Source: SVEL01 sp964573715
GTDB taxonomy: Bacteria > Bacillota > Clostridia > Lachnospirales > Lachnospiraceae
Reading direction: 5' to 3'
Length of the DNA stretch: 41,924 bases
Assembly: GCA_964573715.1 (NCBI GenBank)
Contig: CAZNKR010000016.1
Span: 1-41,924 of the forward strand
This document shows, piece by piece, positions 1 to 7,062 of the stretch. The position numbers and the translations under genes were made by a program. Under the pieces are notes generated by a model. That model was given only the letters and a program-made list of their open reading frames with translations. It did not search any database and was not told where the DNA came from. The stretch's first letter is position 1. Each line of letters begins with the position of its first letter.

Positions 1-834
1 TTCACTTATTATTAGAGGGAGTAATGCAATTGCTCCAACTGGTGGAAACGACACCCCCATAACTGCAAATATAATAAACACTGCCACTAATATAATCATT
101 GCACACACAGTAAGCAAAACTCCAAATAAGACATTTAAATATCTTATTGCTGCACCTAACACTCCTGCAAAAAATAACAACCAGAAAATTTTTTTAGTGT
201 TTGTTCTACACTTTCCTGACACATATGTAAACTCAATAAAAGCTACAATCAGTGGAGGGGCAAGAATAAATAATTTATTTAGTAGCACTACTGGAATAAG
301 TAATATTCCAAAAGCAACATATCTAACCACCCATCCTTTAACATACAACTTATCTATTGGATTTTTTTCATAAGTTCTATATGCTCTGATTCTTGTTTTT
401 TCTAATGCTTTTTCTATAAGTGCTATGAGCAATGCCATTATAAAAACAGATACGGGATATACTATAGATTCTGTTCCCATATATACTGGCAAAATACATG
501 CAGAAATAAGGGGCATAAATGTTGTTTTAGAAATAATAATTCCTAAGGTGGCAAATGTAAATGATAATATTATAAGAAAATACATTGGTAATGTTACATA
601 TCTTACAATGAATATTCCAACAAATGCTGCTGCACTAATCAAAATTACAAATCTAGTTTTAGATACGTTCCAAGGCTGTTTATTCATATACCATGCACCA
701 ATGACTAAGGCTGCTATTTCGGGAAAAATTATTTCTTTTTCATGTAAAAGCTCTGCCGCTAATACCATTGATGCACCCATAACTATGGATAATACTGCTC
801 TTATTATGTTTTTGTTTCTTTCACTATAGTTCAT
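1..834 (-). CDS. HPP-like integral membrane protein (3' end beyond window)
   Basis: An open frame of 278 codons runs from an ATG at 834 to the window edge without a stop, so the C-terminus is missing. I translated it by hand. It is almost entirely hydrophobic, with about seven or eight predicted membrane segments and one basic cytoplasmic stretch (LIEKALEKTRIRAYRTYEKN) near residues 139-158. The last visible segment, MGVSFPPVGAIALLPL, resembles the proline-glycine signature of HPP-family membrane proteins, some of which are linked to nitrite transport in other organisms. That family call is tentative. The start is supported by AGAGGTAG just upstream and by a promoter at 865-893. An open frame on the opposite strand (425-829) is its shadow. 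Confidence 0.6.
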   Translation of the reverse strand, partial: MNYSERNKNIIRAVLSIVMGASMVLAAELLHEKEIIFPEIAALVIGAWYMNKQPWNVSKTRFVILISAAAFVGIFIVRYVTLPMYFLIILSFTFATLGIIISKTTFMPLISACILPVYMGTESIVYPVSVFIMALLIALIEKALEKTRIRAYRTYEKNPIDKLYVKGWVVRYVAFGILLIPVVLLNKLFILAPPLIVAFIEFTYVSGKCRTNTKKIFWLLFFAGVLGAAIRYLNVLFGVLLTVCAMIILVAVFIIFAVMGVSFPPVGAIALLPLIISE

Positions 835-864
835 AACTACCTCTTTTATTCATAAAGTAAAAAG

Positions 865-893
865 ATTATATCATAAATAAATGTTGGTATAAA
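865..893 (-). promoter_or_regulatory. Sigma-A promoter of the HPP-like gene
   Basis: On the minus strand a TATAAT -10 box (865-870) follows a weak TTTATA -35 box (888-893) with a 17-bp spacer. It lies about 30 bp upstream of the ATG at 834. The -10 is perfect; the -35 matches consensus at four of six positions. Confidence 0.5.
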
Positions 894-902
894 TCATTGA
901 TA

Positions 903-945
903 ACAAAAAATAAGGCCGTTAAACTAATTACTTCGATTAACAGCC
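903..945 (-). terminator. Rho-independent terminator downstream of tRNA-Gly
   Basis: The minus strand reads GGCTGTTAA, a 14-nt loop, then TTAACGGCC, giving a 9-bp stem with one G-U pair, followed by TTATTTTTTG. It sits about 80 nt past the mature 3' end of tRNA-Gly and would end that transcript before the HPP-like gene. Confidence 0.6.
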
Positions 946-1026
946 CATTGATTTATAAAATATGTGTCATTTTGTATGAATTATGCCTTTTAATAAATAA
1001 TATATTAAGGTTTTGGGTAAGAAAAA

Positions 1027-1098
<72 letters not shown>

Positions 1099-1130
1099 AT
1101 CTTTGTGTCATTTGCTTTAACACTTGGAAA

Positions 1131-1159
1131 AGTATATCATAGAGTACTTTTCTTGTCAA
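1131..1159 (-). promoter_or_regulatory. Near-consensus sigma-A promoter of tRNA-Gly
   Basis: Minus strand: TTGACA (1154-1159), a 17-bp spacer, then TATACT (1131-1136). The expected start lies about 25 nt upstream of the mature tRNA 5' end. This is one of the strongest promoters in the window, as expected for a stable RNA. Confidence 0.85.
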
Positions 1160-1186
1160 CAAAAAATATTCGTCCATGGCAAAAAA

Positions 1187-1741
1187 TTACTTTTTCCATT
1201 CTATTTCTTTTAAAGGAACATTATGCACTTCAAAATCTGGATACTTATTTATTCTTTCTACTTCATACTGTATTTCTTCTTCTAAAAGTTTAATACCTTC
1301 CTTAGCCTTTTTTGAAAAATGGGAAAATATAAACGTGATTAGAACCCTTAAAATTATAGGGATTGCAGGAATACCAAATAGTAAAATTGGTGGAAACTTA
1401 TCCCACAAACTATTAGCTGCTATTATCATAAAAAATGGTATGAAGGGTATGGCAAACCACCATAAAAACATAATGGGATTCCAATAACCTCTCCTAATAA
1501 TATAACGTAGTTCTGTAGTGTTTTTGTCCTTTTGGGAGCTTTTAAAATATCCAACTGCCTCTATATGTATAAGAAAATCCCATATGCAAAATGCTTTTTC
1601 TCCAAACATATGTTGAAGCTGTACGTAGGATCCCATAAAGAATCCTACCATACGTGGTTCTCCTAATAGTAATCTGCTTGATACAGCTTCTTTAAATCTT
1701 GCAATTGTATGTTTTTTATTAGTTTTTATTATTCTTTTCAT
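1187..1741 (-). CDS. Hypothetical membrane protein, 184 aa
   Basis: I do not recognise a family. The protein has a basic N-terminus (MKRIIKTNKKH), a soluble section of about 90 residues, and two predicted membrane helices at about residues 90-112 and 117-138. A charged C-terminal tail follows (KKAKEGIKLLEEEIQYEVER), probably helical. The ATG at 1741 is preceded at 5 nt by AAAAGGAAG, a good ribosome binding site. It starts 15 nt after the stop of the polysaccharide deacetylase gene, so the two are probably co-transcribed. That neighbour suggests an envelope role, but nothing in the sequence itself shows one. Confidence 0.75.
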   Translation of the reverse strand: MKRIIKTNKKHTIARFKEAVSSRLLLGEPRMVGFFMGSYVQLQHMFGEKAFCIWDFLIHIEAVGYFKSSQKDKNTTELRYIIRRGYWNPIMFLWWFAIPFIPFFMIIAANSLWDKFPPILLFGIPAIPIILRVLITFIFSHFSKKAKEGIKLLEEEIQYEVERINKYPDFEVHNVPLKEIEWKK

Positions 1742-1756
1742 TTTCTTCCTTTTATT

Positions 1757-2683
1757 CTACTCTATAATTCCAAATTCAAATCCCTTTGCTCTTGCTTCAT
1801 CTATGAAGCTAGCCAATATATTCATTGATGTATTAGATACCGTATGAAGATAGAGGATTTCTCCGTTATGCAAATTATCAATCATGGATTGTAGTGAAGA
1901 TGCTTCATCAGGTTGGTTAGAAGTATCATAATCAAAATAGGTAAATGAATAAAATACATTTTTGAAGCCTAACTCATTTAATAATGAAAGAGCCTGTTCA
2001 TTCCATATTCCAGATCCAAATCTATATAAATATGGCTCCACACCTGTAATGTCATATATATTTGTATAGATTTGTTTTGCATCTTCAATTTGTTTATCCA
2101 ATGGATAAGATGCAACTCCTTCTGATGGATGATCCCATCCATGACATCCAAGTTTAAAACCATTATTTACAATTTTTTGACACATTTGGGCATTATTTTT
2201 AACATATCCGCCATCCACAAAAAATATAGCTGGTACATTTTTTGATTTTAATGTATTCATAATTACATCAGTATTTGATACGCCATCATTATAATATTCA
2301 TATCCCGTAGTAAATGTAAGATAAATAACCTTCTTGCTTTCATCACCAATAAATACCGAATTGTACTTATCTCCATATTGATTTTGAATATTTTCAATAA
2401 CCTTAGGACGATTAAATTCATCTCTATCACAATCAGTTTTTGAATATCCTAAAGATATCATTTCTTTGCTTAAACTGTTTAACTGCGAATCTACACTAAA
2501 TCCATCAAAATTCACTTTGTTTCCAATTGTATTTTGAGAGCCATCTGTGGTTGGTTCTTCATTGTTACCTGAAGTAGTGGTTGAATTTTCTTTTATAGAC
2601 GTATCCTTATCTTTGATAAAGCCTATATAAATAAAGCCTGCTACTATTACTATTCCTGCTAAAGCTAAAATAAATTTTTTCAT
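1757..2683 (-). CDS. PdaA-like polysaccharide deacetylase with altered active site
   Basis: This is a membrane-anchored extracytoplasmic protein of 308 aa: one hydrophobic anchor (residues 4-23), a Ser/Thr/Asn-rich linker to about 60, then a NodB-fold domain from about 115 to the end. The order of motifs follows the PdaA group, which deacetylates N-acetylmuramic acid in peptidoglycan. The zinc-site pair is present (H181-GWD-H185), as is the C-terminal LHTVS (H280). However, motif 1, normally TFDNGYE with the catalytic base Asp, reads T123-F-T-T-G-Y-E, and the usual RPPRG motif reads R221-F-G-S-G. The fold is therefore clear, but catalysis as in PdaA is doubtful. Start supported by GGAGGG 8 nt upstream of the ATG. 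Probably co-transcribed with the 184-aa membrane protein. Confidence 0.85.
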   Translation of the reverse strand: MKKFILALAGIVIVAGFIYIGFIKDKDTSIKENSTTTSGNNEEPTTDGSQNTIGNKVNFDGFSVDSQLNSLSKEMISLGYSKTDCDRDEFNRPKVIENIQNQYGDKYNSVFIGDESKKVIYLTFTTGYEYYNDGVSNTDVIMNTLKSKNVPAIFFVDGGYVKNNAQMCQKIVNNGFKLGCHGWDHPSEGVASYPLDKQIEDAKQIYTNIYDITGVEPYLYRFGSGIWNEQALSLLNELGFKNVFYSFTYFDYDTSNQPDEASSLQSMIDNLHNGEILYLHTVSNTSMNILASFIDEARAKGFEFGIIE

Positions 2684-2826
2684 AAACGTTTCCCTCCGAC
2701 CAAATTATTTTACATTGTCAATCAATAATATGCAATTGGTAATTATTCAATTAATAAAAAATTAATATTAACATGGTTCTTGTTTTATAGAATTAATTAA
2801 AAGAAATGTAACATAATTTGAATAAT

Positions 2827-2856
2827 TTGACATAGTTTTTTCCATTATATTATGAT
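2827..2856 (+). promoter_or_regulatory. Sigma-A promoter of the amidase / PurF-like gene pair
   Basis: Plus strand: TTGACA (2827-2832), an 18-bp spacer, then TATGAT (2851-2856). This gives a 5' UTR of about 40 nt before the amidase ATG at 2902. The rest of the 2684-2901 intergenic region is AT-rich, and I see nothing else certain in it. Confidence 0.65.
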
Positions 2857-2901
2857 ACTATAGTCAATAGAAAAATTTTACAAATTGAGTGAGGTAGTAT
2901 T

Positions 2902-3777
2902 ATGTCATATGACAAAAGACATGGCAGTAAATATGCCAGAAGACGTAGACGCAGAAGACTTTCATTAGAATCTGTTACACGTATTGGTTTATTGATAACT
3001 ATTATTTTGGTAATTATTCTTGCAATCGTTCTTATTACAAAATGCAATAATGGAGCAGACGAGGGAGAAACTACTACAAAGCCTATTGTTATCACATCTC
3101 CAAATCCTTCAGAGTCCTCTTCTAATTCTGAAGAGACAACCACTCCTAACAATGGTGAAGAAGCAACAACTATCGATGGGAATTCAACATTCGGTGATAA
3201 CATTGTAAATGATGGAAAATTTATTATTTGTATTGACCCAGGTCATGGTGGTATTGATGGCGGATGCGTTGGTGACAATGATCGTCTAGAAAAAGATGAT
3301 GCCCTAAAGCTTAGTCTTGCTGTTAAGCGTGAATTAGAATCACTTGGCGCAACTGTGGTTATGACAAGAAAAGATGACTCAGATGTTTATAGAACAGATA
3401 GACCTGCATTTGCAAATTCGCAAAACGCTGATGTTTTATTGTCTATTCACAGAAACAGCTATACATCTGATTCTTCCGTAAAGGGCGTTGAAGCATGGAT
3501 TTCTAGTACCAATCCAACAAATTCATACAATTTATCAAATGCCATTCTTACATCACTTGAAACAGCAGGCATTTCAAGAAACCGTGGTATCAGAACTGGT
3601 ACTCAGGGCAGTGCAGCTGAAGATTACGCCGTTAATTCACAAAGTTCTATGCCATCTCTTATCTTAGAAATGGGATTTATCACATCGACAGAGGATAATA
3701 CCAACTATGATAATAAAATGGATGCTTACGCAAAAGCAATTGCTAATTCTGTATATAGCTGGGTTACAGCTCAGTAA
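2902..3777 (+). CDS. N-acetylmuramoyl-L-alanine amidase (Amidase_3), membrane-anchored
   Basis: This zinc enzyme is predicted to cleave the bond between N-acetylmuramic acid and L-Ala in peptidoglycan. It has 291 aa: a cytoplasmic head with seven consecutive Arg (13-19), a membrane helix (about 28-46), a Thr/Ser/Glu/Asn-rich linker to about 105, then the catalytic domain to the C-terminus. All key residues are visible: Zn ligands H115 (DPGHGG), E130 (RLEKDD) and H183 (SIHRNS), and catalytic E256 (LILEMGFIT). There is no SH3 or SPOR domain, so the anchor and linker probably place it at the membrane face of the wall. The start has GTGAGGTAG upstream. The PurF-like gene follows after 31 nt on the same strand. 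Confidence 0.93.
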   Translation: MSYDKRHGSKYARRRRRRRLSLESVTRIGLLITIILVIILAIVLITKCNNGADEGETTTKPIVITSPNPSESSSNSEETTTPNNGEEATTIDGNSTFGDNIVNDGKFIICIDPGHGGIDGGCVGDNDRLEKDDALKLSLAVKRELESLGATVVMTRKDDSDVYRTDRPAFANSQNADVLLSIHRNSYTSDSSVKGVEAWISSTNPTNSYNLSNAILTSLETAGISRNRGIRTGTQGSAAEDYAVNSQSSMPSLILEMGFITSTEDNTNYDNKMDAYAKAIANSVYSWVTAQ

Positions 3778-3808
3778 CAAATCATAAAATAAAAATAGAG
3801 GTAAACAC

Positions 3809-5218
3809 ATGGGCGGATTTTTTGGAGTCGCAGCGAAAGAAGACTGCGTTTTTGATCTTTTCTTTGGAACTGATTATCATTCACATTTAGGAACACGTAG
3901 AGCCGGAATGGCTGTATATCACAAAGAGCATGGTTTTGATAAAGCTATACACAATATTGAAAATGCTCCATTTAGAACAAAATTTGACTCAGATCAAAGT
4001 AAAATGCATGGCAATATGGGTATAGGTTGTATATCTGACTATGAAGGTCAGCCTGTATTAGTTAGATCACATCACGGCACATATGCTATTGCTACAGTCG
4101 GAAAAATTAATAATACTGATTCCATAGTTTCTGACATTTTGAAAAATAATGTTCATTTTTTTGAAATGAGTAATGGAGAAATTAGCCAAACAGAGCTTGT
4201 TGCTGCTCTTATCAATCAAAAAGACAACTTTATTGAAGGAATTAGATATGCACAACAATCCATTGAAGGTTCAATGTCTATGTTGATTCTTACTCCTGTG
4301 GGTATTTATGCAGCAAGAGATTTATTAGGACGAACACCTATTGCTATCGGTAAGCGTGAAGATGCCTATTGTGCATGTTTTGAAAGCTTTGCCTTTTTAA
4401 ATTTAGGATACTCTCCTCTTAAAGAATTAGGACCGGGAGAAATTGTGATTATGAATTCAGAAGGTGTAAAGACCTTAGTTGCTCCTGGAACAAAAATGAA
4501 AATTTGTACTTTCCTTTGGGTGTATTACGGATATCCTTCTTCTTCATACGAAGGCATTAGTGTTGAGAAAATGAGATACAACTGCGGTAAAATGCTAGCT
4601 AAACGTGATAATGTTCATCCAGATGTAGTTGCAGGTGTTCCTGATTCTGGTATAGCCCATGCTATTGGCTATGCAAACGAATCCGGCATTCCATTTTCTA
4701 GACCATTTGTTAAATATACTCCTACTTGGCCACGATCTTTTACGCCAACAGTACAAAGTAAACGTAATCTTATCGCAAAGATGAAGCTAATCCCTGTACA
4801 CGATTTAATTAAAGACAAAAGTCTTTTACTTATAGATGATTCTATAGTTAGAGGTACACAGCTTCGTGAAACCACAGAGTTTTTATACGAAAGTGGTGCA
4901 AAGGAAGTTCATATACGTCCTGCTTGTCCTCCTTTAGTATACGGATGTAAATATCTTAACTTCTCTCGTTCAAATTCAGAGATGGAGTTAATAACTAGAC
5001 GTGTTATTAACGAACTTGAAGGAACTGACAATGTAAGTGATGAAATTCTTAAAGAATATACCAATCCTGATAGTGACAAGTACAAAAATATGATTGATTT
5101 AATATGTAAAAAGCTACACTTTACTTCTCTTAGACATCACCGTCTTGATGATATGATAGAGTCCGTAGGTATTGATCCATCCTTATTATGTACATACTGT
5201 TGGAATGGTGAAGAATAA
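3809..5218 (+). CDS. PurF-family paralogue lacking the glutaminase active site
   Basis: The 469-aa protein aligns along its length with amidophosphoribosyltransferase. That enzyme takes ammonia from glutamine in an N-terminal Ntn domain and adds it to PRPP in a C-terminal PRTase domain. Here the N-terminus is MGGFFGV, so the catalytic Cys that should follow Met is Gly. The Arg of GHTRYS is lost (GIGCISD, 72-78), and the oxyanion NG of AHNG is replaced by TVGK (96-99). The PRTase PRPP loop is intact (LIDDSIVRGT, 341-350). All four positions expected for the [4Fe-4S] cluster carry Cys (C233, C380, C461, C464). It probably remains a PRPP-using enzyme, with free ammonia or another nucleophile, or is regulatory. 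A canonical purF lies at 23550-24995, so this is a paralogue and not the pathway enzyme. Confidence 0.85.
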   Translation: MGGFFGVAAKEDCVFDLFFGTDYHSHLGTRRAGMAVYHKEHGFDKAIHNIENAPFRTKFDSDQSKMHGNMGIGCISDYEGQPVLVRSHHGTYAIATVGKINNTDSIVSDILKNNVHFFEMSNGEISQTELVAALINQKDNFIEGIRYAQQSIEGSMSMLILTPVGIYAARDLLGRTPIAIGKREDAYCACFESFAFLNLGYSPLKELGPGEIVIMNSEGVKTLVAPGTKMKICTFLWVYYGYPSSSYEGISVEKMRYNCGKMLAKRDNVHPDVVAGVPDSGIAHAIGYANESGIPFSRPFVKYTPTWPRSFTPTVQSKRNLIAKMKLIPVHDLIKDKSLLLIDDSIVRGTQLRETTEFLYESGAKEVHIRPACPPLVYGCKYLNFSRSNSEMELITRRVINELEGTDNVSDEILKEYTNPDSDKYKNMIDLICKKLHFTSLRHHRLDDMIESVGIDPSLLCTYCWNGEE

Positions 5219-5225
5219 AATATAA

Positions 5226-5299
5226 AAAGATGCCAGGTTAATAAGTTCTTCTAATGCATAATTTAATGCAATAGGATGAATTTAGATCCTGGCATCTTT
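5226..5299 (-). terminator. Long-loop terminator hairpin between convergent genes
   Basis: The arms AAAGATGCCAGG (5226-5237) and CCTGGCATCTTT (5288-5299) pair perfectly over 12 bp around a 50-nt loop, which itself holds small inverted repeats (TGCAT/ATGCA). On the minus strand the stem is followed by TTATATTTTATT, which fits termination of the HAD gene. On the plus strand the U tract is weaker, so it may also serve the PurF-like gene. Confidence 0.55.
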
Positions 5300-5363
5300 C
5301 ATTATTTTAATAGTAAACTGCTCTCATAGTGTTTTTATCTTTTAAACATATCTAAAATAATAT

Positions 5364-5385
5364 ATATAGCTAAATTTAGCTATAT
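5364..5385. repeat. 22-bp perfect palindrome beside the HAD stop codon
   Basis: The half-site TATAGCTAAA (5365-5374) is followed directly by its reverse complement TTTAGCTATA, with one more matched base on each side. It starts 13 bp downstream of the HAD gene stop. Without a loop it is more like a binding site or AT-rich cruciform than a terminator. No function can be read from it. Confidence 0.5.
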
Positions 5386-5397
5386 TTAGTTATCTTT

Positions 5398-6108
5398 CTA
5401 GTAATTTAAGACTTCTGTGAAATTTTTAATTTCTGTACAAGATTTTGGTAATTGACCCTGACTAGGTCTTTTTGGTGAAACACTTGTGTAAATATACAAG
5501 CTATCTATACCATAATCATCCGCACCCTTTATATCAGTGTTTTGGTCATTTCCAATATATATAGACTCTTCTTTTTTAAGGTTGTATTTTTTGAATATTA
5601 CGTCAAAAAATTCTCCTGCTGGTTTTTTATAGCCTGTATCTGATGAATAAATAACACCATCAAATAGCTCATAAAGGCCTACCATTTTAACTTCATCTGC
5701 TGTAAAAACGCTTTGTGCATTAGATAAAATATATATCTTTTTTCCAGCCTTCTTAAGCGCCTTTAACGTATCTATAACGCCTTCATACGGTGTAACAAAA
5801 TCCATAGAAATCATTCTGAATACACGTGCTGTTGTTGCTGCAAGTTCATCAGTTATTTCTACATTCTTTTCTAGAAACATCTCTTTAAAAACTTCTTCTA
5901 TTTTAATTTCAGCATTTGGATATCCAGCTTTTTTTTCATGCTCGTTTACTAATTCAAAATATCGTTTTTTAATATCTGTGGATTTTATGTAATTGACTCC
6001 ATTCATTCCAAACCAGATTTTCATTTTTCTCCATAAAAATATCTTGCCTTCATTAGTACTAATGTCAACTAATGTTCCATATAAATCAAAGATATAATTT
6101 GTATGCAT
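5398..6108 (-). CDS. HAD-superfamily hydrolase (subfamily IA)
   Basis: The 236-aa protein is probably a cytosolic small-molecule phosphatase of the haloacid dehalogenase superfamily. Motif I is FDLYGTLVD, with nucleophile D8 but Tyr at position 10, where most HAD phosphatases have the acid/base Asp. Tyr here is also known in haloacid dehalogenases and YjjG-like groups. Motif II is ILSNAQS (about 127-133), motif III Lys is at 161-162 (GYKKPAGEFF), and motif IV is YIGNDQNTD (184-192). The helical cap lies at about residues 15-100. The substrate cannot be predicted. GGAAGGA lies just upstream of the ATG. It is divergent from the MATE remnant and convergent with the PurF-like gene. Confidence 0.88.
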   Translation of the reverse strand: MHTNYIFDLYGTLVDISTNEGKIFLWRKMKIWFGMNGVNYIKSTDIKKRYFELVNEHEKKAGYPNAEIKIEEVFKEMFLEKNVEITDELAATTARVFRMISMDFVTPYEGVIDTLKALKKAGKKIYILSNAQSVFTADEVKMVGLYELFDGVIYSSDTGYKKPAGEFFDVIFKKYNLKKEESIYIGNDQNTDIKGADDYGIDSLYIYTSVSPKRPSQGQLPKSCTEIKNFTEVLNY

Positions 6109-6251
6109 AGTATTCCTTCCTTTTCGTAAGATGAAGTAATTTTACCACAATTACCTAGCTCTAACAAGATTTTAATATTTAATTTATATATTAATATGAT
6201 ATAATACCCTCTATTCTGCAACTAACGATAAGCATTTGAAAGGTTATTATT

Positions 6252-6995
6252 ATGGATATAAAGAAATATCTATCTATAATGGTTATCCAAATGATTCCTT
6301 ATGCACTTGTTCAAGCATACTCAAGTTCCTTGAGAGAGCGTGGTGAAACTATTCTTCCTATGATTAGTGGACTTGCTGCCGTTGTTGTCAATATGGCTTT
6401 AAACTATGTACTTATCTTTGGTAAGCTAGGTCTTCCAAGATTAGGTGTTGCCGGTGCTGCAATTGCCACAGTATCCGCAAGATTTGTTGAATTGGCAGTT
6501 GTGGTTTTATGGACTCACCTTCGTCAAAAGCACAAATGCTTTACAAAAGGCTTATATACATCATTTAAAATCAGTTCCACCCTTACAAAGCGAATATTAA
6601 CAACAGGTACTCCTCTTATGTTAAATGAAGCAATGTGGGCAGGAGGTATGGCAGTTATTATAAGTGGTTATTCCGTTCGAGGATTAGATACCGTAGCCGC
6701 ATTTAATATCTCTACAACACTATCTAATCTATTCAATATAGTATTTATTGCTATGGGTAATGCCATTGCAATTATTATAGGACAGCTACTTGGTGGAAAG
6801 ACATTAATAACATTTCTGTTTGATTCAGTATTTGTATGGGTTGTAATTATACCCCTTTGCTTTATTCTTACAAAGCTTACAAGCTTGCCTATAACCATAA
6901 TATACTTTTTAGTACAAGCATCAGAAATACTTAAATGTATAATTGGATACATTCTTGTAAAAAAGGGTGTTTGGATTAACAACCTAACCGAATAA
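6252..6995 (+). pseudogene. MATE-family efflux transporter remnant (N-terminal and internal deletions)
   Basis: The 247 residues are clearly MATE/DinF-type drug-sodium antiporter sequence, but the family is normally about 450 aa with 12 membrane helices. The frame begins at what is usually about residue 130 (YLSIMVIQMIPYALVQAYSS), directly after an in-frame stop at 6237-6239, so the first helices are gone. At about residues 178-184, GQLLG-GKTLITFLFDSVFVW joins the helix-7 region straight to the section near helix 10. In relatives some 70 residues separate GQLLG from GGKTIITF. The reading frame is otherwise intact, and GAAAGG lies 8 nt before the ATG, so a truncated membrane protein may still be made. 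Transport activity is unlikely. It stands alone, between the HAD gene and a bidirectional terminator. Confidence 0.8.
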
Positions 6996-7024
6996 AATCA
7001 TAAATAATAAGCAATAAATTAGAC

Positions 7025-7058
7025 AAAAAAACAATCCAGATAATTCGGATTGTTTTTT
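7025..7058. terminator. Bidirectional rho-independent terminator
   Basis: The stem AACAATCC/GGATTGTT (7030-7037 and 7047-7054) has a 9-nt loop, with an A tract on the left and a T tract on the right. It therefore terminates on both strands: the MATE remnant from the left and pepF from the right. It fills most of the 67-bp gap between these convergent genes. Confidence 0.85.
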
Positions 7059-7062
7059 ATAA

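Noticed and set aside
425..829. 134-residue open frame on the plus strand
   Set aside because: It is antisense to the HPP-like gene, whose minus-strand frame is longer, hydrophobic in a membrane-protein pattern, and has a ribosome binding site and promoter.
3809..5218. The Cys-to-Gly change as a sequencing error in purF
   Set aside because: The other glutaminase residues are also changed and an intact purF exists in the window, so this is a divergent paralogue, not a single-base error.
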